DNA of 64,000 nucleotides. Source: Lachancea mirantina. Taxonomy: Eukaryota; Ascomycota; Saccharomycetes; Saccharomycetales; Saccharomycetaceae. Below are positions 1 to 8,486 of this stretch, in pieces. Below the pieces are notes generated by a model. That model was not told the DNA's origin, made no database searches, and was given only the letters and a program-made list of their open reading frames with translations. The stretch lies in assembly GCA_900074745.1 (NCBI GenBank), contig LT598465.1, positions 682,001 to 746,000 on the forward strand, in the 5' to 3' direction. Position 1 is the first letter of the stretch. Every line of letters begins with the position of its first letter. The position numbers were made by a program, and so were the translations under genes.

Positions 1-28
1 TGGGTATTTCTTTCCAGGAAAGTTGCAT
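1..28 (-). CDS. NOG1: NOG1 5' end (partial, runs off the left edge)
   Basis: The reverse strand reads ATG at 28..26 followed by codons for MQLSWKEIP, which matches the N-terminus of the nucleolar GTPase Nog1 (S. cerevisiae begins MQLSWKDIP). Nog1 is an essential 60S ribosomal subunit assembly factor. Only nine codons are in the window, so the call rests on that match, on NOG1 being the divergent neighbour of SEC62 in S. cerevisiae, and on the ribosome-biogenesis promoter elements directly upstream at 118-167. Confidence 0.85.
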
Positions 29-1287
29 AGTTAGGTCGCCGAAGTAAGCTTAAAAGAGAAAACTAATCAAACTCCAAAAAGCCTAGCTCGGGTCTTTCAG
101 AAGCTCGTATTTCTGGTAGCTCATCGCATTTTCTCGGGCTAGAAAATTTTTTTCAATGCGATGAGCTTGAAGCTTTCACATTTCTTTTACCTGTGATCGC
201 GTGACACGGACTTCCAAGAAACGAGTTAGATTAGGGTACAAACAATTGTCATGGCAACTTTGTAGAAATTTAGAAAATGGAGTGCTCAGCGGCAATCTGA
301 ATAGAAGACCTTAACCATAATACCGTCATCGAAAATTTAAACTTGCTAAAGGAATGCACTAGGGTATCTTGGTGTAATAGTCCGTGTTACTGGATTTTGG
401 CTCACGGAGTCCCTCATACTGTACAGTCCTACATGGTCCTCTATGGTCCTATGTCCTACGTAGTCCATAAGCTGACAGGACCCACAAAATGCTCTATAAT
501 GAAATATAATGCTATACAAATCCATCTCAACCAGAATACTCCAACGTGGGTTTATCATCTCTTATATTCCCACACGAGCCTGTAAATTGTGAATAGTTGT
601 GTATAATCGTACAAAGTCGCAGTTCATTCAATTTGATATGTTACGATATAATGCTAAACAATCCTATAGTTCTTTATATTCTCTTACACTCCATATAAAT
701 CCTGTAAGCCACTAATCCTACACCATGGTTCAAGCGCCGACGTAAAGACGTTTCTACTTTGTTTCGCGCGTGTTTCGTGTATCCATTGTTTCTATTTGGA
801 ATTTCAGCCAGTTTTTCTCGTCAATTCCCGAAAAACAGAACACATCACGTGATTACAATGCCAATCAATGCCTTCAGAAAAGTAAACCAGCACTAAGCGT
901 GCTACAGAGGTATACAGAGTTAATTGTGGACATTACAGTACAATTACCAAGTCAGGGGGTATCGTACCAAAATTCTAAATTTCAAGTTTGTCTTCCCTGA
1001 CGTGTTGTATGTTGTCGACTTTGAGGTATAAGTCTGAAGCAGAAAAGCTTGGCAGAAACTCAACCAGATCTTACACTCAAAAGGATGGATTTGCAAATAC
1101 GCCCAACACAACGCATTCTAGTATCATTGAAAGGAAACGTGAGATTTAATAGAATGTCACGTGATCTTAAGAGGAATTTCGTGCACGACGATTATTGGAA
1201 TCTGTACACAGTATGCTTCCAGATATTAAGAGCTTGCTCACGAGTAGCGCGATTCGGCAAAAAACCAACCACTTTGCCCACGACATC
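29..1287. other. NOG1-SEC62 intergenic region
   Basis: No convincing gene. It holds the PAC/RRPE dyad (118-167), an imperfect tandem of about 10-bp CCTNNATGGT-like units (428-466), and two TCACGTGA palindromes (845-852 and 1157-1164) of the Cbf1/bHLH type, the second about 125 bp upstream of the preferred SEC62 start. Short ORFs of about 70-80 codons on both strands have no recognisable sequence and look like chance. Confidence 0.6.
118..167 (-). promoter_or_regulatory. PAC-RRPE-PAC promoter dyad of NOG1
   Basis: A perfect 13-nt inverted repeat (AGCTCATCGCATT at 118-130 and its complement at 155-167) carries two PAC boxes (GCGATGAG) in opposite orientation. The 24-nt spacer holds an RRPE-like element (GAAAATTTTTTTC, 142-154). 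PAC and RRPE are the classical paired elements of yeast ribosome-biogenesis genes, bound by Dot6/Tod6 and Stb3 respectively. The array ends about 90 bp upstream of the NOG1 ATG and probably drives it; effects on SEC62, over 1.1 kb away, are unlikely. Confidence 0.8.
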
Positions 1288-2040
1288 ATGGCTACTCACG
1301 AAAGTCCAGCCGCCGTGGCAGCGCTGTTGCGCCGCCACAAGCTTTTGAAACAACGTCAGGGCATATTTCAGTCTCGAAATGTCGACTTTTTCCGCTACAA
1401 ACGATTTGTGCGTGCGCTCAACTCTCCAGAATACAAGACCAAGTCTGAGAAACATCCAGAGAAATATCCTGCGATTCGAAACGATGAGGATGCAAAACGC
1501 GTGTTCATTTCGCTCATCACCGCGCAATTGGTTGTCCCCTGTCAGAAATTGCACAGTGCCGAGTGCAAAGAAAACGGTCTCAGACCCAACAAGGACAGCC
1601 CTAACCTGTTGCTCAAGGACAAAGCCACTCTGATCCCCGACGAGTACTACGTTTGGAACTACAACCCCAAGACCCTGATGGACTACCTCCTGGTTGTCGG
1701 GATTGTGGTCGGAATTCTTGCATTTGTGTGCTATCCGCTATGGCCAACTTCCATGAGACGCGGCGTGTACTATCTATCGCTTGTCCTGTTGGCCCTGATC
1801 GCTGCATTTTTCGGCGTTGCTATCGTCAGATTCGTCGTGTATTTGATATCTTTGGGCTTCGTTAGCCAGAAGGGCGGATTCTGGCTGTTCCCCAACCTTT
1901 TCGAAGACTGCGGTGTCGTCGAGAGCTTCAAGCCACTGTACGGCTACGGCGAAACCGAATGCTATAGCTACCAGAAAAGGCTAAGAAGAAGGAAAAGAAA
2001 GCAGGACAAAAAGGCCAAAGATGAAGCCAGTGAAAAATGA
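1288..2040 (+). CDS. SEC62: Sec62, subunit of the ER post-translational translocation complex
   Basis: Sec62 works with Sec61, Sec63, Sec66 (Sec71) and Sec72 in post-translational protein import into the ER. The 250-residue product has a basic cytosolic N-domain (around residues 10-130, with KQRQGIFQ and [11 protein letters not shown]), two membrane spans (about 131-150 and 158-185) separated by a short [12 protein letters not shown] lumenal loop, and a basic Lys/Arg-rich cytosolic tail. I chose the ATG at 1288 ([10 protein letters not shown]) because conservation starts just after it. The frame stays open upstream with an earlier ATG at 1213, so a longer form cannot be excluded. S. cerevisiae Sec62 is about 274 residues. 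Another subunit of the same complex, SEC66, lies at 28.5 kb. Confidence 0.95.
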   Translation: MATHESPAAVAALLRRHKLLKQRQGIFQSRNVDFFRYKRFVRALNSPEYKTKSEKHPEKYPAIRNDEDAKRVFISLITAQLVVPCQKLHSAECKENGLRPNKDSPNLLLKDKATLIPDEYYVWNYNPKTLMDYLLVVGIVVGILAFVCYPLWPTSMRRGVYYLSLVLLALIAAFFGVAIVRFVVYLISLGFVSQKGGFWLFPNLFEDCGVVESFKPLYGYGETECYSYQKRLRRRKRKQDKKAKDEASEK

Positions 2041-2403
2041 ACTGCTACCACACCACGACCAGCAGAACTGACTTAAAAAGCTCAGATCTGGGTGCCATTT
2101 TAACGACCATCTTCTTCAACAAGCCAAAAAACAGGCCACAAAAGCCGGAAAAGAAGGCATAGAAGCCCCAAAAAATTTGCGTTTCAAAGAGAAGTCTCTT
2201 ACTTGCTCTTATATACGAATGATCATCACCTTTCAGCGGTCCTTTCAGCGGTCTTGAAGGTCATCGCCGCGGTGTTGTCCATGAAATCGTACAAAATTAC
2301 CCAAATCACAAGATCACCCGCTTCTATATCATATGTAAGACTAACACTAAGCAAGTAGAAGAGCAACCACGGATCCCTTTTGACCATCTCAAGGCTTGGT
2401 AAC
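2041..2403. other. SEC62-FZO1 intergenic region
   Basis: Carries the SEC62 3' flank and the FZO1 promoter. No ORF, RNA gene or strong motif was recognised. Confidence 0.5.
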
Positions 2404-4914
2404 ATGCAGAGGAAGGACGACAAACAAGCATCCGAGAAGCCTGTGTCTTTATCCATTCAGAGTGTGGAAGGTGATGATGATGAGGAGACTGCCATTTTCT
2501 CCGGATCTCAACCCGATAATCTCACATATCTGCGAAATCAAGCGACGTTTATTGATGATGGCTCTACTAGCGCGGGAGATGACTTTTCTCATTTGGTGGC
2601 TCATCATGCTTCACACAATAGAAGGGCTTCAAATGACAGAATGCTTTCGATGCATCTTAGCCAATGGAATTATAACAATAACCGAGTGGGACTAAGTCGA
2701 GGAATAACTAACTCGGAAGAGCTTTTGAACGAATTGGCCGAAGAGAATGGACAGAGGTCCATTTTCGTTCCACTCGACGAACCCAGAGCAACATTACACA
2801 TCTTAGACGTCAGGCTGAAACTTGACAACGGGAAACACAGTAAAGTTGATTTGGACAAAAATGCGGTAGCCAAGCTTTTCAAGATGAGAACTTTAGCGGC
2901 TCTGAAACATTTAAAGTCTTTGCAAAAGCGAGTCGACGATACTTCCTCAAAAGTGTTTATCACAGGTGATTTAAATGCCGGAAAATCGACTTTCTGCAAT
3001 GCACTTCTCAGACGTAACATATTGCCTGTGGATCAACTTCCATGTACCAATGTTTTCTGTGAGATTTTAGAGGCCAGGGAAAACTCAGATGTTGAAGAAG
3101 TTCACGCCATTCCCATTGAAGCAGCCGCGACTGTTCAAGAAGCAACAGAAAAGTATAACATACGCGACAAATCAACCTATAAGAGCTTCGCACTAAAAGA
3201 ACTACCAGACCTGGTTTACAGAAGTGACGAATACTCCCTGCTTAAGATATACATTAAGGACAACAAAAGACCAGCAGAGTCAAGTTTGTTAAGAAATGGT
3301 ACCGTAGATATTTCCCTTATTGACTCTCCAGGTCTTAACATGGATTCCATACAGACTACAGAGGTCATGTCAAGGCAGGAAGAGATTGACCTGGTTATTT
3401 TCGTGGTCAACTCAGAGAACCAACTGACCCTCTCGGGAAAGGAATTCATCTCTGTCGCGTCTCGCGAGAAAAAGCTCATGTTCTTTGTTGTCAATAAATT
3501 TGATCAAATTAGAGATAAGAATAGATGCAAGAGGCTAATCTTGGATCAAATAAAATCAATCTCCCCAGAGTCCCACAAAAACTCAACCGAATTCGTCCAT
3601 TTTGTGTCTAGTGACTCAAAACCTCAACATCCGAGCGACGATGATCCCAGCGATGACGACTTTGATCGAGACGAAGATCCAGATTTTGATAGTCTTGAGA
3701 GCTCTTTGCGCAATTTCTTGCTGAAGAAGAGATCTCTTTCAAAGCTACAGCCGGCGAAGACATACTTGGTCAAACTTTTGCAAGATATGAATCATATTGC
3801 TCAATGGAACTTGGATCTGTATCAGACCGAGAATGGCAGTTTTGAAGAGGAATTGAAGAAAATACAACCAGAACTAAAAACTACCACCGATGAGTTCCGC
3901 AGCTTGACTGATCGCGTCGACAAAATCGTCGCAGCCAGCGTCAGCGAAGTTTACGAATTCACAAAAAACAGGATTAACTCGTGCCTAGAAAGCATGGCCG
4001 ATGAGCGACCCATCTACGAGGGTATTTCTACGCTTCACGACTATGTCTTCCGCACCCGCCAATTCATTATAGACCAGGTACAATCAAGCGTGGAGAGCAG
4101 TGAAATGTATTCAAGGGCCGAAACTGAGCGCGTTGTGAAGGAAATCAACACCCTTGGCCGAAAAGAACTTGGAGACAACTTCATGTCTAATCGCGCATTG
4201 AAAAGCGATTTGATGTTCACGAAGAGAAAGCATCTACAGCTACGGAAGTTAAATGTAGCATTCGATTTAATGGATTTTTTCTCACCTACTTGGGAAGGCT
4301 TTTTCCGGTATTTGAGCTGGGGTTCCGACGTTGAAACAGAAACCGGGAATCAAATTTCCAAAGACGATTTATCTCTATGGCAAACAATTTTAGGCATAAA
4401 CTCCAAATCACTCACAAAGTATTGGACAACTCCTTCATTGGTGCTAACGTCTAAAATTCCTGCATTGGCCGTGTACTCTTGGGGAGGGGCTAGGGTTATC
4501 GCGAATGTTTTCGTTTACGGTTCCCGATTTTTCTCTCTTCAATCGATAAGAACTCTCTCGACTTATGCACTCTTGGTGGGTTCCGTCTTGGGTGTTGCAT
4601 ACATTGTTCATGATCTACCACGTGCGCTACCGATGAACTTGTCTATGAAGTACCATCGAAAACTCGCGAGGCTCGACTACGCACACTCCAATTCGAAGCG
4701 TATTTCTGATGAAATGCGCGACGTTTTGAAATTCCCCACGCGTGAGATTGTCAAGTCTTGCGAGGCTGTCATCGACAAAAAACAGGCTGCTAAGAGAGAC
4801 ATCGAAGACAAACTCCATATGAACAATCTCTCAATGAAATTTTTCAGAACATTCTTGAAGCGAGCGACCGAACAATTGAATCTCGTGGAGGAGATCAACC
4901 TCGATGTGGACTAA
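2404..4914 (+). CDS. FZO1: Mitofusin, outer mitochondrial membrane fusion GTPase
   Basis: Dynamin-family GTPase that tethers and fuses mitochondrial outer membranes. The 836-residue product has the G1 loop GDLNAGKST at about 188-196, the G3 motif DSPG at about 307 and the G4 motif NKFD at about 364. Helical segments flank a hydrophobic transmembrane region at about 680-740, and a C-terminal heptad region follows. An acidic Asp-rich insert lies after the GTPase core (DDDPSDDDFDRDEDPDFD). The first in-frame ATG is at 2404; the reading frame continues upstream without another ATG. Length is close to the S. cerevisiae protein (about 855). Confidence 0.96.
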   Translation: MQRKDDKQASEKPVSLSIQSVEGDDDEETAIFSGSQPDNLTYLRNQATFIDDGSTSAGDDFSHLVAHHASHNRRASNDRMLSMHLSQWNYNNNRVGLSRGITNSEELLNELAEENGQRSIFVPLDEPRATLHILDVRLKLDNGKHSKVDLDKNAVAKLFKMRTLAALKHLKSLQKRVDDTSSKVFITGDLNAGKSTFCNALLRRNILPVDQLPCTNVFCEILEARENSDVEEVHAIPIEAAATVQEATEKYNIRDKSTYKSFALKELPDLVYRSDEYSLLKIYIKDNKRPAESSLLRNGTVDISLIDSPGLNMDSIQTTEVMSRQEEIDLVIFVVNSENQLTLSGKEFISVASREKKLMFFVVNKFDQIRDKNRCKRLILDQIKSISPESHKNSTEFVHFVSSDSKPQHPSDDDPSDDDFDRDEDPDFDSLESSLRNFLLKKRSLSKLQPAKTYLVKLLQDMNHIAQWNLDLYQTENGSFEEELKKIQPELKTTTDEFRSLTDRVDKIVAASVSEVYEFTKNRINSCLESMADERPIYEGISTLHDYVFRTRQFIIDQVQSSVESSEMYSRAETERVVKEINTLGRKELGDNFMSNRALKSDLMFTKRKHLQLRKLNVAFDLMDFFSPTWEGFFRYLSWGSDVETETGNQISKDDLSLWQTILGINSKSLTKYWTTPSLVLTSKIPALAVYSWGGARVIANVFVYGSRFFSLQSIRTLSTYALLVGSVLGVAYIVHDLPRALPMNLSMKYHRKLARLDYAHSNSKRISDEMRDVLKFPTREIVKSCEAVIDKKQAAKRDIEDKLHMNNLSMKFFRTFLKRATEQLNLVEEINLDVD

Positions 4915-5701
4915 GGAAAGCTGCAAATTTTCGTGTAAATAGACACCCCAACCAGGCTGACTTCTGTTAATGGAAACACAAAAATACATAGTTACGCTCT
5001 CATCAGACTAATGATGCCAGGCTTAAATGAGTAACACAGGCATCTGCTCAGAATTTCAAGGCTGGCAAAGATATGATGACTTTTTAACGTGGGTTTCATG
5101 TTCACCAAATATATAAACTGAGAACATGAACAAAGCATGAACAAGACGTTCAAGAGAAGAGATTAAGACCGTAAGGCAAGCAGAATAATAAACGATTTTC
5201 AGAGAAGACGAGCTGGGCGGCTAAAACCGTATAACAGGATGATCACATGGGCTCCATGACTGGAGTCAATTTAAATTGACTCATATCAAGAGATGGTCTA
5301 TTCGATGGCTATAGAGCTCTAACGAAACCCGCGAGGAAATGCGGGTGTCAAAGCTGACAGAGAGGTCTAAAAGTGCCAAGAAAAGGCTCACAAGAGCACT
5401 TTATCATTTAAGATCACAAAAAGCCGTCAAAATGAGCTCCCAGAAAGAGGTTCATGAAATACAAACCCATATAATTACAGGGGAAAACCGATAAATTTTG
5501 CCTTTTGTGTCGAGAATATCAGGTCAAGATTTCGAAGTTTGACGTTTTTCAGCCATTGCGGAACGGATGGTGAGTTCCGGCGGAATTCTTCGGATTATGT
5601 GTTTAACTCCGAAAATTTGAGAAACCATCAAGTAAATGAATTAGATCCAAGTCTACAAACTTCGATTATCCAAGCTACTATTTGGGATATCAGATTCGAA
5701 A
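4915..5701. other. FZO1-EHT1 intergenic region with hairpin-rich segment
   Basis: Contains no recognisable ORF. Between 5240 and 5405 several inverted repeats cluster: CATGG/CCATG (5246-5258), a perfect 20-bp palindrome starting GAGTCAATTT (5263-5282), ACCCGC/GCGGGT (5327-5346) and AAAGTGC/GCACTTT (5370-5402) with an inner GCTC/GAGC tetraloop hairpin. This could be a structured RNA or simply palindromic regulatory DNA. Confidence 0.45.
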
Positions 5702-7057
5702 ATGTCCACTTTACCAATCGTTAATCCATTTCACTGGGGGTTTCGTGGAACCGTTGATCAAGTCTTTAATCCAGATGGGACTGTTCCGTTGAAATTGAAA
5801 AATGGCCAAGAATTGCAATTGCATGATTTTATCAGTAAGGAAGTACCAGCCCTGGCCGACAGGTCTCAATTCGAGTTGAATCCTTACCTTTTCACCGGGT
5901 ACTTGCAAACTATGTATCTTTTCGGGGCGGACTTCTCGAAATCGAATCTTGCGTTTTACGGTCGAGAAATCGTAAATTTCTCCGACGGTGGTATCTCCAC
6001 TGCTGACTGGCTCAAGAGCGGCTGGGAGTCCAAGTACGGGCTCGACAAAGCTTCTGGGAAGTTTAATCGTGAAAAATTTGCAGAGGATGCAAGTGCTACT
6101 CATCCAGAGAGCTGGCCTCGATTGCACCCTCGCACACGATTTTTGACAAGCCCCGAGCTCGAGGAAACGCATCAAAGTGAGAAACCTTTGGTGGTTATTT
6201 TACATGGATTGAGCGGTGGGTCGCATGAGCTTATTTGCCGAGCTCTTGCGTTGCAGATAGCCCAGATAAGTGGCGGAAAATTTGATGTTGTCGTGCTTAA
6301 CAGTAGAGGTTGTGCGCGCTCGAAGATTACGACTCGAAAGCTATTTTATGCTCTGTTCACTGATGATTTGCACGAGTTTCTGTCGCGCGAGAAGAAATGG
6401 CATCCTAACAAAAAGATATACACCGTGGGGTTCTCATTTGGAGGCACAATTTTGGGAAATTACCTGGGCCAAAAGGGAAGTAGGTCGCTTGTTACTGCCG
6501 CTGCCATCTTAAGCACGCCTTGGGATCTGTACCTGTCTGCAGTCAAGATGAACGATGACTGGTGGTCTAGAAAACTATTCTCGAAGAGCATTGCTCAGTT
6601 CTTGGTGAGGTTGGTAAAAGTCAATATGAAAGAATTGGAGTTCAAAGATACTGATGAAAAGCCAAAGGAACCACCAAGTTTGGAACATCCGTCTTTTGAT
6701 GTATTTACCGCAGACAACTTGAAAAAGGCTTACTCTTTCAAATCGACTGCAGAGTTTGATAACGTTTTCACGGCTCCCTGTCTGGGATTTAAGACAGCTA
6801 ACGAATATTACAACGCCTGTGGATCTATTCATCAATTGCCAAACGTTAAAGTACCCCTTCTCATCATTAATTCCAAAGATGATCCTATGGTTGGTGAGGA
6901 AGCAATCCCATTTAAATATTCGAGAGAAAACAAAAATGTCACCCTTTGCGTTACAGATCTCGGCGGTCATCTGGCATATCTTGACCGGAGTCACAATCCT
7001 TGGGCCATTACTCAAATTGCCAATTATTTTTGTAAATTTGACGAGCTTGTACAGTGA
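5702..7057 (+). CDS. EHT1: Medium-chain acyl-CoA:ethanol O-acyltransferase/esterase (EHT1/EEB1 family)
   Basis: Alpha/beta-hydrolase that makes and hydrolyses medium-chain fatty acid ethyl esters. The 451 residues align along their full length with S. cerevisiae Eht1 (also about 451). The nucleophile elbow GFSFGG puts the catalytic Ser at residue 245; the acid is in NSKDDP (about 393-394) and the His is at 423 in DLGGHLAYLD. The early motif HGLSGGSHE (oxyanion region) and GCARSKITTRKLF are family signatures. It ends only 24 bp from the convergent PNG1 gene. Its place among genes equivalent to S. cerevisiae YBR175-179 agrees with EHT1. As this looks like a pre-duplication genome, it may correspond to the ancestor of both EHT1 and EEB1. 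Confidence 0.92.
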   Translation: MSTLPIVNPFHWGFRGTVDQVFNPDGTVPLKLKNGQELQLHDFISKEVPALADRSQFELNPYLFTGYLQTMYLFGADFSKSNLAFYGREIVNFSDGGISTADWLKSGWESKYGLDKASGKFNREKFAEDASATHPESWPRLHPRTRFLTSPELEETHQSEKPLVVILHGLSGGSHELICRALALQIAQISGGKFDVVVLNSRGCARSKITTRKLFYALFTDDLHEFLSREKKWHPNKKIYTVGFSFGGTILGNYLGQKGSRSLVTAAAILSTPWDLYLSAVKMNDDWWSRKLFSKSIAQFLVRLVKVNMKELEFKDTDEKPKEPPSLEHPSFDVFTADNLKKAYSFKSTAEFDNVFTAPCLGFKTANEYYNACGSIHQLPNVKVPLLIINSKDDPMVGEEAIPFKYSRENKNVTLCVTDLGGHLAYLDRSHNPWAITQIANYFCKFDELVQ

Positions 7058-7081
7058 TTGAGCGATACATAAGTACATAAG

Positions 7082-8104
7082 TCACACCCCATCTTCACCT
7101 CTCAGCTTCTTCCACTCAACTGAACCGCTTTCACGGCCTACCCGAGAAGTCTGCGTGGTACTAGACAATTTTGGATCGAGCCATTCCAGCTGTTCTCTCT
7201 CATCTCGACAAGAGAGCTGATAGATTTGATCATCGTTTAAATGAGACCTTAGCTTTTTTGTCAAGGTTTTCATGACTAGATCCAGGTCATCTTCGGACAT
7301 TTGGTCGCGCGGCAAGTCGTTTTGCAAAATGTACCGTTTACTAACGTCCGAAACTCCGTCTTTACCCAAGGCAAACACATAACTCATTTTCTTGTTCCAG
7401 TTTTTAGAATAGATATACGGTTGATCGAAGCTTTGTTCACAACTGTCGACATGAACCCATCTGTTCAATTTATTGGAATAAATTTCACACCAGACGTGAT
7501 CTTCTCGATTCCAGATATATCGAGACTCAATTCCAAAAGATTTGAGGAAAAGCATGAAAAGATTACACCACTCACCACAACGCCCCGTACGGGTCTCAAG
7601 TAACTTGACTGGATCGTTATAACGAGGAAAACGTGTCGTTGTACCACAATTATTGCATTTGTAAATTTCCACTACACCGCATCGAAACAGACTTTCATCG
7701 GGATTGGGGCCTTCAGTGCCAACATTATTTTGCCCCTCTGACGATTGACATGTTTCACAGTCTGGCTTGTTACACCATTTGAAGAAATCTTGCTTAAAAT
7801 ACCTTAGCAACTCCTTAACCAAATTGTCCGTGTAACTCATCTCATCTCCTCCCAAGGCATCGACATTATCGTATATCAAATCAACATCAATTACCTCAAA
7901 CACTCGACTTTGCCATTCATCGTTCTCGTACCTCAAGCATAAATCTTGACTCAATCCACATATTTGACCTGCAAAATGGTTCGAATTTATGATTTGACTA
8001 AACCGATGGTCATCGGAATTTTGACGAAACCGACTGACAACTCGGTCCTTATACTGACGTAAAAATCTCAATGCTATATCTTTCATATCTGGTTGTTCAG
8101 TCAT
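7082..8104 (-). CDS. PNG1: Peptide:N-glycanase (cytosolic deglycosylating enzyme)
   Basis: Removes N-linked glycans from misfolded glycoproteins exported from the ER, working with Rad23 and the proteasome. The 340-residue product has a transglutaminase-like core. The catalytic triad can be read as Cys176 (TRTGRC), His203 (EDHVWCE) and Asp220 (WVHVDSCE), each offset by 15 from the S. cerevisiae positions 191, 218 and 235, so the core is collinear. Two CxxC pairs (CNKPDCETC and CNNC) form the zinc site. It is divergent from ERI1 across 130 bp, as in S. cerevisiae. Confidence 0.96.
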   Translation of the reverse strand: MTEQPDMKDIALRFLRQYKDRVVSRFRQNSDDHRFSQIINSNHFAGQICGLSQDLCLRYENDEWQSRVFEVIDVDLIYDNVDALGGDEMSYTDNLVKELLRYFKQDFFKWCNKPDCETCQSSEGQNNVGTEGPNPDESLFRCGVVEIYKCNNCGTTTRFPRYNDPVKLLETRTGRCGEWCNLFMLFLKSFGIESRYIWNREDHVWCEIYSNKLNRWVHVDSCEQSFDQPYIYSKNWNKKMSYVFALGKDGVSDVSKRYILQNDLPRDQMSEDDLDLVMKTLTKKLRSHLNDDQIYQLSCRDEREQLEWLDPKLSSTTQTSRVGRESGSVEWKKLRGEDGV

Positions 8105-8234
8105 AGCCGCTTATCGACCAAATAAATCCTTTATCAAAACTTAGTTTATATATTTACCTTGATTAGCAAGAGGTTTTAATTTCAAGAACTAAATCAGCAT
8201 TTGATACTTAAACATCACCACTTATAAGAGGCGT

Positions 8235-8441
8235 ATGAAAGAACGAAAAGCTGGCATTTTGGTGCTTTTGGTAACATATTTGTTGGTGTTCGCATGTGTT
8301 TTCGGTTTAGTTAGGCTTTATAGCGACGCCTCGGGCTTTTATTATTGGTCTTTAATAGTACTCTGCCCGACCCTACTCTGGGTTTGGGCAGTTACGTCCT
8401 GGGGTGGAACTCAGGTTTTCGCCAATGCGAAGAGAGAATGA
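8235..8441 (+). CDS. ERI1: Eri1, small subunit of GPI-N-acetylglucosaminyltransferase
   Basis: A 68-residue protein made almost wholly of two hydrophobic helices (about 7-28 and 35-52) joined by YSDASGFYYW, with a charged end (NAKRE). The length equals S. cerevisiae Eri1 (68), and the position next to divergent PNG1 and convergent MSY1 is the same as there. Eri1 sits in the ER membrane complex that starts GPI-anchor synthesis and is also reported to bind Ras2. The call rests on size, topology and synteny more than on sequence motifs. Confidence 0.82.
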   Translation: MKERKAGILVLLVTYLLVFACVFGLVRLYSDASGFYYWSLIVLCPTLLWVWAVTSWGGTQVFANAKRE

Positions 8442-8486
8442 AAGCCTTGGAAGCCCTATGTATATTTATTTACAGGTATGTGTAGT

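Noticed and set aside
343-585. 80-codon ORF and its antisense partner upstream of SEC62
   Set aside because: Composed of repetitive CCT/ATGGT units, without recognisable protein features; open on both strands by chance.
1213-1287. Upstream in-frame ATG giving a longer Sec62
   Set aside because: The extra residues are not similar to other Sec62 proteins, and conservation starts right after the ATG at 1288; kept only as an alternative.
5073-5121. C/D snoRNA candidate (ATGATGA ... CTGA)
   Set aside because: No terminal stem pairs the flanks and no convincing rRNA guide sequence could be identified by eye.
5240-5625. Centromere-like elements (ATCACATG and a CCGAAAA motif)
   Set aside because: The two motifs are about 350 bp apart and the DNA between is not strongly AT-rich; spacing and composition do not fit a point centromere.
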